Part shown: positions 13,538-21,081 of the stretch, piece after piece | How the letters are laid out: every line of letters begins with the position of its first letter | Position numbering within the stretch: the first letter of the stretch is position 1 | Virus record (IMG/VR): IMGVR_UViG_3300042197_001218 | Span: 1 to 37,794 of that record | DNA: 37,794 nt | Strand: one strand, 5' to 3' | Source: a virus | Notes under the pieces: generated by a model | Told to the model about the DNA's origin: nothing | Database searches by the model: none | Seen by the model: the letters and a program-made list of their open reading frames with translations, nothing else | Program-made: the position numbers and the translations under genes

Positions 13538-14227
13538 ATGAGAATAGATGAAATAATCCAACCCCGTGAGCGTACTCAAAATGTCCCATTTACTTGGGAT
13601 GACGAACAACTAAAGCAAAAACATAATAAAGCATTAGGATTCGGCTCAAAATATAATCCCAGCCCTAGCGCAGGATATTATAGTCAAGGTTATAATGTTC
13701 GAGATCCATTCATGTACGGTAAAGTATCTCATTTACCTACTGAATTGGAACAAGACGGTTTTTATCAATATGCCCAGTTAATCAAGCCTATTATGGATAG
13801 TAATCCATATGTACCAAGAATTTATAGTATAAAACTAATTAAGGATAAAACCGGAAGAATAAGACCAGATTATCGTATGGAGAAACTAGTACACGGTCAA
13901 ACTTTAAATAAAGACATTATTCATGCTATGGGTACAAGAACACTGGGCAATGAAGAATGGTATACAAATTCCTCATACATTGATGCCGCGGATCTATGGC
14001 GAGTATTATGTAAAGAAATTGCTATAGTAATAGATGGCTGGCCTAAATTACCAAAAACATCAATAACACTTGAGATAGATCCACTATTGTTACAAGTGGC
14101 AAAGTTAATCAAGATGGCTGAGATAAAAAATCCAAAACTTGAAATTGACTTACACACTAACAATTTTATGGCCAGACCTGGGCCTGTGCCGCATATTGTA
14201 ATTAGTGATCCATTGGCTACTGAGTAA
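13538..14227 (+). CDS. Leader-tagged kinase-fold-like protein, diverged
   Basis: A 229-residue protein starting MRIDEIIQPR, the shared leader. The C-terminal part keeps a kinase-like catalytic loop, LEIDLHTNNFM, and HIVISDPLA in place of DFG, as in the protein at 197-856; YRMEKLVHGQ corresponds to its RMERL hinge. The glycine-rich loop is not obvious (around SAGYYSQGY) and the invariant lysine is uncertain, so activity is doubtful. It is a plus-strand gene convergent with the methyltransferase-like gene. Function unknown; head packaging is inferred from the leader. Confidence 0.6.
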   Translation: MRIDEIIQPRERTQNVPFTWDDEQLKQKHNKALGFGSKYNPSPSAGYYSQGYNVRDPFMYGKVSHLPTELEQDGFYQYAQLIKPIMDSNPYVPRIYSIKLIKDKTGRIRPDYRMEKLVHGQTLNKDIIHAMGTRTLGNEEWYTNSSYIDAADLWRVLCKEIAIVIDGWPKLPKTSITLEIDPLLLQVAKLIKMAEIKNPKLEIDLHTNNFMARPGPVPHIVISDPLATE

Positions 14228-14248
14228 TATTAAGCGTAGTTTAACAGT

Positions 14249-14965
14249 TTATTCAAATCTGACGCTTATTACATGTTCATAGTTCTTCTTTAATATACCT
14301 TTGTACATAAGATTTTTATGAACTAAGAAATCACTGGCGCCGCTATCATACGCAAACTTGGCAAATTGCTTGAAGAACATTGTTCTACGATTCCATTCAC
14401 CTATACACTCAGCATTCAATGCTTCTAAACGATATAAGTATGAGGTCCAGCAGGCACGATGTTGCTGTGACCAGTCATGCATTTCTAGATATGATAATAA
14501 CTTATTATTTCTAATTACGGCTGGTTGACTATACTCGCGTTCTTTGAATTCTTGATTTTTATAATCTTTTACTGTGGTTATGAATAGATCGTTGCTATGA
14601 TCACATAAGAATTTTATTTTTTCTATTTGTGATTCTTCACTATCAGCAAATGTTAAATATTCATCGGTGGCAATAATACAATCATAGTTATCTACTATTT
14701 TATCAACATGAGTAAATGATATATTATTTTCCTTGAGCCAATTACATATCTGAGAATTTACTTCGGTTATATATATTTTTCTGCCTTGATGTAATTTAAG
14801 AATTGCTGGATTAAATCCAACGAATAAATATGTCTCGCATCTACGATTGTAGAATTCCTCAACGGCCTCCACAATATAGGCTTTTCTGTCTATAATATCA
14901 CGCTGTTTTTGATGGGCTAAAAACGCATTGAATATTTCAAAATTATAACGAGTAAAGTTTTCCAT
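14249..14965 (-). CDS. Methyltransferase-fold-like protein, degenerate SAM motif
   Basis: The 238-residue protein has the strand-helix rhythm of a class I methyltransferase: TYLFVGFNPAILKL in place of motif I (no GxGxG), KIYITEVNSQ as motif II with an acidic residue, and YDCIIATDEYLTFA as motif IV. The lack of a glycine-rich loop makes SAM binding uncertain. The second half, including ITTVKDYKNQEF and YSQPAVIRNN, is a pattern I associate with hypothetical proteins of marine T4-like phages. The start at 14965 has no clear Shine-Dalgarno but is preceded by a small hairpin overlapping a late octamer. It is transcribed away from the dehydrogenase terminator. Confidence 0.5.
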   Translation of the reverse strand: MENFTRYNFEIFNAFLAHQKQRDIIDRKAYIVEAVEEFYNRRCETYLFVGFNPAILKLHQGRKIYITEVNSQICNWLKENNISFTHVDKIVDNYDCIIATDEYLTFADSEESQIEKIKFLCDHSNDLFITTVKDYKNQEFKEREYSQPAVIRNNKLLSYLEMHDWSQQHRACWTSYLYRLEALNAECIGEWNRRTMFFKQFAKFAYDSGASDFLVHKNLMYKGILKKNYEHVISVRFE

Positions 14966-14969
14966 AAGA

Positions 14970-14994
14970 TATTACCATTTCAGTAATATTTATG
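14970..14994 (-). promoter_or_regulatory. Late-type promoter overlapping a hairpin next to the start codon
   Basis: CATAAATA (minus strand, 14994-14987; 7 of 8 late consensus) overlaps the 5' arm of a 7-bp stem (14983-14989 with 14970-14976; 6-base loop) that ends four bases before the ATG. Same layout as at the nuclease gene, with weaker folding. Confidence 0.45.
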
Positions 14995-15000
14995 TGAACA

Positions 15001-15032
15001 TCAAATAAAATGGGATCATTTAGATCCCATTT
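15001..15032 (-). terminator. Rho-independent terminator of the UDP-sugar dehydrogenase gene
   Basis: A 10-bp stem AAATGGGATC / GATCCCATTT (15008-15017 and 15023-15032) with a 5-base loop, followed on the minus strand by TTTTATTTGA, immediately after the stop codon. Confidence 0.8.
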
Positions 15033-15035
15033 GAC

Positions 15036-16280
15036 TTATCTACGGGTATTACCGTAGTGTATCACGGTCATATCTGGCCGTTCTGGTTCTTTTCGGAACG
15101 GATCAACTAACACTGAACCTGACTTAAATTGAAAGTAGTCGGGATCAGCGGTTTCTAACCCAGCATAACCATAAGTCACGGTGCGATTATGAGCCAGTAG
15201 TATTACTGCCGGATAATTAACACTATCCACGACTTCTGTTTGATCATCCGCTAGGGGATCAACATATACAACAGTATGGCCAGCCTCTTTGATGTAATGT
15301 CCTACAAGAGTGCTGTAACTGCCAATACAGTATGGAACATTAGGCTTATATGCCTTGCCGTGAATTACGATGGGCAAGTTATGTGCTTCTGATTGTTGGA
15401 TTAAAAAGTGTGCTAAATTTTTTGCTTGAATTTCACGAGCGTGCATGATCGTATCAAACAAATCATAGCCAATATCATATTCCTGTGCTAGCCAACGTAG
15501 TGCGATATTGTCTCGTGGATGACAAGCGCCGCTATCGCCCATGCCAGCAGTCATGTACTTTGGTCCCATAATACGCATGGTACTTCTGGCTAACGCATTT
15601 GTAACAACATCAACATTGATATTGCCAATACGTAGCGCAAAGTCTTGAATCATATTTACCAGACCAACTTTGGCACTGATAAATGTATTGTAGAAAATTT
15701 TGATGGCTTCGCATTCATCCCATGTCCCGACTTCGTATCGTGGATCATTCTGCATGATTGTTTTGTATAAATCAATCAATTCGCCAGCAACTCCAGTTAG
15801 ACTACCATCTTCAGTACCAATGATTACCATTTCTGGATTAGCCATATCCCACTTTACACTGCCCATAGCAATTAAGTATGGATTGTATAAGAACAAGTGT
15901 TTACTATCCAGCAGCGTAACAAACTTCTTACGAGTAGTGCCAGGCAATACTGTACTGATCAGCACTACTTTTTTCGTTGTAGTAGCGTGTTTGTTGATTT
16001 TTAAAATAGCATCGATTACCGCATCGTGTCCAAAATCTTTTGGAGGCATATGACTACTAGGCACTGATCCATCATAGCCTTCTGTGTGTGGTGTAGGTAC
16101 GGCAATAAAAATCCAATCACTCTCTGTAACTAGTTCTTCAATTCCGCACACTTTTACAGTATCACTGACACGTGGAACAATATCATATCCACGAACTTCA
16201 TGACGTTCTGCCATGACTTCAGCACAATCAAGTCCTAATTTTCCAATTCCAATAAATCCAATTTTCTCTCTTTTGATCAT
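15036..16280 (-). CDS. ugd: UDP-glucose/GDP-mannose 6-dehydrogenase family enzyme
   Basis: From the ATG at 16280 (GAGG nine bases upstream; the longer frame would need a TTG start) the protein has 414 residues. The N-terminal Rossmann fold has GFIGIGKLGLD. The catalytic cysteine sits in GDSGACHPRDN, matching the G-x-C-x-P-(K/R)-D motif, and the C-terminal UDP-binding domain includes GKAYKPNV and VVYVDPLADD. Such enzymes oxidise a UDP- or GDP-hexose to the uronic acid with two NAD+. The substrate cannot be read from sequence. UDP-glucose to UDP-glucuronate would fit the nearby Agt-type glycosyltransferase, which in marine bacteria uses UDP-glucuronate for glucuronosyl-diacylglycerol; surface-polysaccharide synthesis is the alternative. 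Confidence 0.8.
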   Translation of the reverse strand: MIKREKIGFIGIGKLGLDCAEVMAERHEVRGYDIVPRVSDTVKVCGIEELVTESDWIFIAVPTPHTEGYDGSVPSSHMPPKDFGHDAVIDAILKINKHATTTKKVVLISTVLPGTTRKKFVTLLDSKHLFLYNPYLIAMGSVKWDMANPEMVIIGTEDGSLTGVAGELIDLYKTIMQNDPRYEVGTWDECEAIKIFYNTFISAKVGLVNMIQDFALRIGNINVDVVTNALARSTMRIMGPKYMTAGMGDSGACHPRDNIALRWLAQEYDIGYDLFDTIMHAREIQAKNLAHFLIQQSEAHNLPIVIHGKAYKPNVPYCIGSYSTLVGHYIKEAGHTVVYVDPLADDQTEVVDSVNYPAVILLAHNRTVTYGYAGLETADPDYFQFKSGSVLVDPFRKEPERPDMTVIHYGNTRR

Positions 16281-16307
16281 GTGTTCAAACCTCAAATGTA
16301 ATACAAT

Positions 16308-16336
16308 ATTATATATGCCTACTACGGCATATACAA
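16308..16336 (-). promoter_or_regulatory. Possible promoter with an inverted repeat in the spacer, upstream of ugd
   Basis: Minus-strand TATAAT (16313-16308) with a weak -35 (TTGTAT, 16336-16331) at 17-base spacing. An 8-bp inverted repeat (TATATGCC 16312-16319 with GGCATATA 16326-16333, 6-base gap) fills the spacer like an operator. A weak terminator of the upstream gene is the other reading. Confidence 0.35.
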
Positions 16337-16350
16337 AAATAATAGATGAT

Positions 16351-16674
16351 TTACCTACCTACAACAGAAGGAGGAAGTGATAGTTCTACTGTGTCTCCTG
16401 ATGTGATAAGACACGCTACTGTGTCATTAAACTCAAGCACAGAAAAAGTGTCCTTTAGTGGATTGTAAAGAACAGCAACACTGGTTATTGGCTCTTTCTT
16501 ATCCTCGATTTCGCCTAGAAAAATAGGACGTTCCTTGAGATCTTCCATTAAATATTTAAGAAATGATTTTGTTGCCATACAGTAGACTGTTTTTTGAACT
16601 TCTACTGCTTTTGACTGAGCGTAGGAGAACGAAGAACTAAGAACGATGGCGGCGGCGATGACAAACTTTTTCAT
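16351..16674 (-). CDS. Small periplasmic protein with signal peptide, unknown
   Basis: A 107-residue protein with a clear signal peptide (KKFVIAAAIVLSSSFSYA, cut before Q). The mature part has one cysteine near the start (VYCMATKSF) and one near the end (TVACLITSG), so one disulfide is possible. The segment VAVLYNPLKDTFSVLEFNDT resembles small secreted proteins I have seen in other aquatic phages without a function. AAGGAG precedes the ATG. It lies between the nucleotidyltransferase and ugd on the same strand. Confidence 0.65.
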   Translation of the reverse strand: MKKFVIAAAIVLSSSFSYAQSKAVEVQKTVYCMATKSFLKYLMEDLKERPIFLGEIEDKKEPITSVAVLYNPLKDTFSVLEFNDTVACLITSGDTVELSLPPSVVGR

Positions 16675-16698
16675 GAATTTACTCCTTGTGTGAGAGCA

Positions 16699-17691
16699 TT
16701 ATACCACATCAGCAAATAAACTCGAAATTTGTCTGCTGCCAGTGTACAACACTTTTTTGGTCTTTTCGGCTAACGCCTGCGCTTCTGGAGTAGATGCTTT
16801 GTTGAATTTACTAGAATTGATAACCTTATCAATCTTGCTTAAATATACGTCTCTAATCTTAGTTATCAAATCTTGAGCACTGCTATAATTTATTCCAGTA
16901 ATAGATAACTTATTATTTGATTCTAATGTTCGAGCAATTCCTACAATTGATCCTATCAGTTGTTCTATAGTGCTTTCGTCGCCCATACCGGGATAGCGTT
17001 TAAGTAGTGGATCAATATTCTTACATCCAAAATATTTAACGGTATCAATTGCCCAGTTTTTGCGATCTGTAGTTATGTTAGTTACTTGAACGTCTTTTTG
17101 TTTACTAAATGGTACTACCTTACCGTCTGATGTTTTGATTTGAATTCCCAAATCACTGATACTTAGATTTAATGCTTCTGCCAGTGCTGAATACAAACTA
17201 GCACTTAGTACACCTTTAACACCTTCTGGTGGTGTAAGAACTGTACTCCAATCTACCAGATCAGTAAACAAACTGACTAAATCTATTTGAACGTAGTTAT
17301 CATCATCGATATTAACTATGATGTTTTTGCCATTCTCTGTTTCAAAAACACCACTGCTGTCACCGTATTGCTTGATTAGATCATAATAAAACTGACGATT
17401 TTCGTTCGTTGATTTATCTGATAGTCTAGGTATAATGAATTGAATATCTATGTCGCCATATTGTTTATCTGGTTGTGTTTGTAGGTGTTTCTGATAATAT
17501 GTTCCACTGCCAACTGGATTACCAAATTCTATGGGTTGAATATTATTTGAACTTAGCCAAGAATTTATTTTTGGTTCTATAGTATTTTTTAAGTATTCAA
17601 CTACTCGTTTTAGTAGTCCTGGCGTTAATACAGTGCTTTGTGTTTTGGTACTTGCCCAACCGCCTTCAGATATTATTTCGTATATTCGCAT
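16699..17691 (-). CDS. Leader-tagged nucleotidyltransferase (Pol-beta fold)
   Basis: The 330-residue protein begins MRIYEIISEGG, the leader with I-S-E before Gly. The core nucleotidyltransferase motif is present: GNPVGSGTYYQKHL as the G-S helix start, then YGDIDIQFIIP with the D-x-D metal ligands and YVQIDLVS with the third aspartate. The C-terminal half is helical and may be the substrate-binding domain, as in poly(A) polymerase, CCA-adding or CD-NTase-like enzymes. Which of these it resembles cannot be decided by eye. There is no Shine-Dalgarno; AATAAATA lies five bases before the ATG, as at 13538. It could add nucleotides to a host RNA, protein or small molecule after injection, but that is inference from the leader. 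Confidence 0.65.
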   Translation of the reverse strand: MRIYEIISEGGWASTKTQSTVLTPGLLKRVVEYLKNTIEPKINSWLSSNNIQPIEFGNPVGSGTYYQKHLQTQPDKQYGDIDIQFIIPRLSDKSTNENRQFYYDLIKQYGDSSGVFETENGKNIIVNIDDDNYVQIDLVSLFTDLVDWSTVLTPPEGVKGVLSASLYSALAEALNLSISDLGIQIKTSDGKVVPFSKQKDVQVTNITTDRKNWAIDTVKYFGCKNIDPLLKRYPGMGDESTIEQLIGSIVGIARTLESNNKLSITGINYSSAQDLITKIRDVYLSKIDKVINSSKFNKASTPEAQALAEKTKKVLYTGSRQISSLFADVV

Positions 17692-17699
17692 TGATATAT

Positions 17700-18698
17700 T
17701 TATTGAATATCAATTAAATTTTCTTTAAAGATATTCCATGCGTTATTCCATGACCATCTACCGCTGCTTTCACTGACTTTATCACGATCTAATTTAAGAC
17801 AACACGATATGGCATAGTGTAAATCATAGGACAAATAGCCGTCTACTCCGGTAACTACTACATCACGAGGACCTGTTACTGGATATCCAGCAACTGGCGT
17901 GCCACATGCCAGTGATTCAATCATAACTATACCAAAAGTATCCCACGTGCTTGGAAATACAAAAACATCAGCATTTTGATAATATGATGCTAATTCAGTT
18001 CCTGTTTTAAATCCAACAAACTCAACGTCTTTATATTTTTCTTCTAATGTAGCACGATATGGGCCATCACCAACTAGTATTTTTTTAGAGTTTGGATAAT
18101 CTATACTACAGAAAGCATCTAAATTCTTTTCTTTACTAAGCCTACTTACACACAGTAATACTATCTGTTTGTTTTCTGGTTTAACTATCGGTTTAAATAT
18201 ATCACGATCAACGCCTCGTGTCCAAGGTAAGATATCAGTTTTAAGTCCATGATGTAATAATTCATCACACATGGATATTGTAGTAGTTAATACACGACCA
18301 CTATGTTTATGAAACCATCTTATATATTTCCATGTTAGAAATTCTGGAATACCTAATAACTTCTTTAGTGCTTCTGGCAATTTAGTATGATAACTGGTAT
18401 TATACCGTAAATTTTTGTTATCTAAATAAAATCTTGCCGCTAATCCTAGTGGTCCTTCTGTGGCAATATGAATATAATCTGGGTTGATTTTTCTGATTTT
18501 ATCGCCAATTTTCCATGGAATACTTAGTTTAATTTCGTTGTACCCAGGCATGGAGAAATTCTTGAATCCACTAGGGTCAAGAAAAATCATTTCATATTGA
18601 TTCAATAATGCTTGATGGGCTAAATTCTTGTATGTCGTCACAACGCCGTTAATTTGATCTGGCAGGTTGTCTGATATAATTAAGATTTTTTTACGCAT
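17700..18698 (-). CDS. agt: GT4-family glycosyltransferase, Agt-like (diacylglycerol glycosyltransferase candidate)
   Basis: 332 residues with both GT-B halves. The N-domain has SDNLPDQINGVVTTYKNL, IHIATEGPLGLAAR and SYHTKLPEAL; the hinge has LPWTRGVDRDIFKP; the C-domain has VSRLSKEKN, VGDGPYR and ESLACGTPVAGYPV with the E-x7-E-type nucleotide-sugar region. The N-domain motifs are those of the family containing cyanobacterial SqdX and alphaproteobacterial Agt, which put sugars on diacylglycerol. In marine bacteria agt sits beside plcP and is induced by phosphate starvation; here a plcP-like gene lies immediately upstream. The start has AGAGG before the ATG at 18698. A mannosyltransferase or polysaccharide role remains possible. 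Confidence 0.72.
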   Translation of the reverse strand: MRKKILIISDNLPDQINGVVTTYKNLAHQALLNQYEMIFLDPSGFKNFSMPGYNEIKLSIPWKIGDKIRKINPDYIHIATEGPLGLAARFYLDNKNLRYNTSYHTKLPEALKKLLGIPEFLTWKYIRWFHKHSGRVLTTTISMCDELLHHGLKTDILPWTRGVDRDIFKPIVKPENKQIVLLCVSRLSKEKNLDAFCSIDYPNSKKILVGDGPYRATLEEKYKDVEFVGFKTGTELASYYQNADVFVFPSTWDTFGIVMIESLACGTPVAGYPVTGPRDVVVTGVDGYLSYDLHYAISCCLKLDRDKVSESSGRWSWNNAWNIFKENLIDIQ

Positions 18699-18859
18699 TG
18701 TGCCTCTATTTTAAAGTTTTTGAACTTAAGTTCGTATTGTAATGTACGAGCAACACTAATACAACTTTCTTGTGAAGAAAATTCAATAGAAATTTTACCT
18801 GGGATATCTCTAGGATTGTTTACATTAATTGCTAGTAGTAGCAGTATCCATGTTTCCAT
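18680..18859 (-). CDS. Small 59-residue protein between plcP and agt
   Basis: This frame overlaps the end of plcP and the start of agt. It starts METWILLLLAINVNNP and ends AQCVKKS. A short hydrophobic stretch is followed by an amphipathic segment with IPGKISIEF, a Cys in the middle and one near the end. I recognise the N-N-P-x-D-I-P-G-K pattern from small hypothetical proteins of aquatic phages. No strong Shine-Dalgarno is visible, but it explains the 126-base gap between the two enzymes. It may be exported or membrane-bound. Confidence 0.55.
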   Translation of the reverse strand: METWILLLLAINVNNPRDIPGKISIEFSSQESCISVARTLQYELKFKNFKIEAQCVKKS

Positions 18860-19607
18860 TTTCTTTTGTCCATGTTATTACTTCCCATTCACCATTCCAT
18901 TTTTCTACTAAGGCAGTACAACTTTCAACCCAATCTCCTGTGTTCATATAGATTGTTTTGTCTATCATTTTAATTTCTGCTTTGTGAATATGTCCACATA
19001 TAATTCCATCAAAGCCACGCTTGACGCAATAACCTGCCAAATTTTTTTCAAATTGAAACATAAAATCTACGGCTCGTTTAACTCTAGATTTCAAAAACTT
19101 ACTGAGACTCCAATAACCAACACCAAATTTTCTTCTAATCCAATTAAACTTTGAATTTAAACTAAGAACAATATCATATGCTCTGTCACCTAGAAAACTT
19201 AGCCACGGAGCAATTCTGGTAATACCATCAAATAAATCGCCATGAACTAACAAATAATGTTTACCATTTATTCCTATATGTTCATACTGATTGTGTATTT
19301 CAATCATGCCAAAACTAAATTTATAAGAAATAAAAGGACGTAAAAATTCATCATGATTTCCCGCAATGTATACTACTTTTGTGCCACGCTTTGCGTGACC
19401 CAAAATACTACGTACAACATTAGTGTGACTTTGTTTCCATCTTAATCTGTTTTGTTGTATTTTCCAACCATCTATAATATCCCCCACCAAGTAAAGATTT
19501 TCACACGAATTATTTTTGAGAAAGTTAACTAGTTGATCTGCTTTACAGTCTTTTGTGCCAAGATGTATATCACTTATTGCTATTGTTCGGTAAGTCTTTT
19601 TATTCAT
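18825..19607 (-). CDS. plcP: PlcP-type metallophosphoesterase (phospholipase C candidate)
   Basis: 260 residues with the full calcineurin-type set: ISDIHLG (D13, H15), VGDIIDGW (D43), AGNHDE (N84, H85), VHGDLFD (H122) and CGHIH (H206, H208). Distinguishing segments such as GYWSLS and MNTGDWVESC belong to the LpxH-like subgroup that includes PlcP of Sinorhizobium and marine bacteria, which removes the phosphate headgroup from phospholipids to leave diacylglycerol under phosphate starvation. Annotation pipelines usually name this family UDP-2,3-diacylglucosamine hydrolase. The neighbours PstS upstream and an Agt-type glycosyltransferase downstream favour PlcP over LpxH. GGAG precedes the ATG. 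No signal peptide is present, so it acts at the inner membrane's cytoplasmic face. Confidence 0.75.
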   Translation of the reverse strand: MNKKTYRTIAISDIHLGTKDCKADQLVNFLKNNSCENLYLVGDIIDGWKIQQNRLRWKQSHTNVVRSILGHAKRGTKVVYIAGNHDEFLRPFISYKFSFGMIEIHNQYEHIGINGKHYLLVHGDLFDGITRIAPWLSFLGDRAYDIVLSLNSKFNWIRRKFGVGYWSLSKFLKSRVKRAVDFMFQFEKNLAGYCVKRGFDGIICGHIHKAEIKMIDKTIYMNTGDWVESCTALVEKWNGEWEVITWTKENGNMDTATTSN

Positions 19608-19624
19608 AGTTAATTAACTCCAAT

Positions 19625-19650
19625 AAAAAATAGGACCTTTCGGTCCTATT
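19625..19650 (-). terminator. Rho-independent terminator between pstS and plcP
   Basis: A 9-bp stem AATAGGACC / GGTCCTATT (19629-19637 and 19642-19650) with a GAAA tetraloop on the minus strand, followed by TTTTTT. A second 6-bp hairpin (19651-19656 with 19666-19671) lies directly before it. plcP would be reached by partial read-through. Confidence 0.85.
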
Positions 19651-19693
19651 TGCTGGTTACGAATTCCAGCACCACTTAATCGTTGTGGCCGAT

Positions 19694-20707
19694 TTAACGA
19701 TTATTAATCTGACTCCATACACGTTCACGAATTTGTGCGGTAACGGCGTCTGGCATAGGAACATAATCAAGTTCTAGTGCCATCTTTTTACCATTCTTGA
19801 ACGCCCAATCAAAGAACTTTAGAACATCACGACTTTGTTCCTTGTCTTTTGGTTCCTTGTACATGATGATAAAACTAGCGGTAGTAACTGGCCATGTTGC
19901 GTCACCCGTTTGATTGACGATACTTACACCCATACCTGGAACACTAAACCAATCAGCACCCGCAGCCGCAGCAGCAAAACTGGTATCATCTGGGCTTACC
20001 CACTTGCCAGCACGATTTTGAAGTTGCATGAACACTAGGTTGTTCTTCTTAACGTAGGCGTATTCTACATAGCCAATTGAGCCCTTTATACGTGCTACAT
20101 TAGCGGCAACACCTTCATTGCCCTTACCTCCGACACTACTGGCAGCAGGCCACTTTACAGCAGCGCCGCGACCAACACGTTGTGCCCACTCTGGACTTAC
20201 TACAGTAAGATAATCAGTCCAGTTGAATGTAGTGCCGCTGCCATCAGCACGATGTACTACAGTGATATTAGCATTTGGCAATGCTTTGCCTGGGTTTAGA
20301 GCAACTAGTTTGGGATCGTTCCACTTGAGGATATTTCCCATAAAAACTTCTGCTAGTACAGTACCAGTGATTCTTAGTTCACCTGGCTTGAACCCGTCTA
20401 GGTTAATGATGGGCACAGTGCCGCCAATTACTGCTGGGAATTGTACTTGTCCACGTTTATCTAAATCTTCACCATTCACTGGCGCGTCGGTAGCACCAAA
20501 TGCTACAGTGCCAGCATTAATCTGTCTAATACCGCCACTGCTACCGATACTCTGATAGTTCAAGCCTACACCAGTTTCACGCTTATAAGCCTCTGCCCAC
20601 TTGGCATAGATAGGGTATGGGAAAGTAGCACCTGCTCCTGTAATATCAGCAGCATGTACAGTTACTGCCGTTAGAGTGGCAGCAATGATTGAAAATAGTT
20701 TCTTCAC
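19694..20707 (-). CDS. pstS: Periplasmic phosphate-binding protein PstS
   Basis: 337 residues with a GTG start at 20707 and AAGGAG nine bases upstream. The signal peptide is KKLFSIIAATLTAVTVHA, cut before ADITGAGA. Phosphate ligands are in GAGATFPYP, SIGSSGG, GATDAP and HRADGSGTTFNWTDYL, as in E. coli PstS, and the length is normal for the proteobacterial form. The phage has no pstCAB in this window, so the protein would feed the host transporter. Phage pstS is known from cyanophages and other marine phages as a phosphate-starvation gene. A Pho-box-like sequence lies 48 bases upstream and a terminator follows the gene. Confidence 0.93.
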   Translation of the reverse strand: MKKLFSIIAATLTAVTVHAADITGAGATFPYPIYAKWAEAYKRETGVGLNYQSIGSSGGIRQINAGTVAFGATDAPVNGEDLDKRGQVQFPAVIGGTVPIINLDGFKPGELRITGTVLAEVFMGNILKWNDPKLVALNPGKALPNANITVVHRADGSGTTFNWTDYLTVVSPEWAQRVGRGAAVKWPAASSVGGKGNEGVAANVARIKGSIGYVEYAYVKKNNLVFMQLQNRAGKWVSPDDTSFAAAAAGADWFSVPGMGVSIVNQTGDATWPVTTASFIIMYKEPKDKEQSRDVLKFFDWAFKNGKKMALELDYVPMPDAVTAQIRERVWSQINNR

Positions 20708-20754
20708 GTTGTTAATCTCCTTGTTGTTAACATCTCGTATTTAAACATAATTAT

Positions 20755-20772
20755 GTGACAATCCTGTTACAA
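20755..20772 (-). promoter_or_regulatory. Pho-box-like operator upstream of pstS
   Basis: On the minus strand TTGTAACAGGATTGTCAC: two 7-base units (TTGTAAC, TTGTCAC) at an 11-base period, the geometry of PhoB sites (CTGTCAT repeats). A -10-like TTAAAT preceded by TGT lies 10 bases downstream. The site overlaps the stop codon of the upstream gene. Confidence 0.55.
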
Positions 20773-21081
20773 AGTTACATTTTGTAAAGAAATTTTATCA
20801 CGGATTGTATTATAAAACGTATCCAAATCACCACCAAATTTGCCAATAAGATGTTCAATGGCATCTAAACAAAATTTGTAATTTTTATCGTTGTACTCAT
20901 CAATCATTTTTTGATGTAGTGATTTGTATTGCTCTAGGTTTGTTATTTCTGGAATAGGTATGTTGTTTGCTACACAATATGTTTTTATTGGATTGCCAGA
21001 AATGTTAAACGTTTCAAGTTCAAGCACTGTATAATTTTCTCTTAGGCGTTCTGCTGCCATGTCACCTATAATGATATTCAT
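20767..21081 (-). CDS. Small phage protein, unknown
   Basis: 104 residues, beginning MNIIIGDMAAERLRENYTVL. The opening strand and the E-x-L-R-E-x-Y-x-V-L-E-L-E-T-F pattern recur in small proteins of marine phages, but no function is known to me. The C-terminal half is helical (CLDAIEHLIGKFGGDLDTFY). It overlaps the exonuclease gene by four bases, so the two are probably cotranslated. Confidence 0.6.
   Translation of the reverse strand: MNIIIGDMAAERLRENYTVLELETFNISGNPIKTYCVANNIPIPEITNLEQYKSLHQKMIDEYNDKNYKFCLDAIEHLIGKFGGDLDTFYNTIRDKISLQNVTL

Noticed and set aside
14231-14268. TAAGCGT/ACGCTTA inverted repeat between the convergent kinase-like and methyltransferase-like genes as a terminator
   Set aside because: 7-bp stem with a 24-base loop, no T-run on either strand, and one arm lies in coding sequence.
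18825-19607. LpxH (lipid A synthesis) as the first choice for the phosphoesterase
   Set aside because: The subgroup segments and the pstS/agt neighbours fit PlcP better, although LpxH cannot be excluded without a tree.
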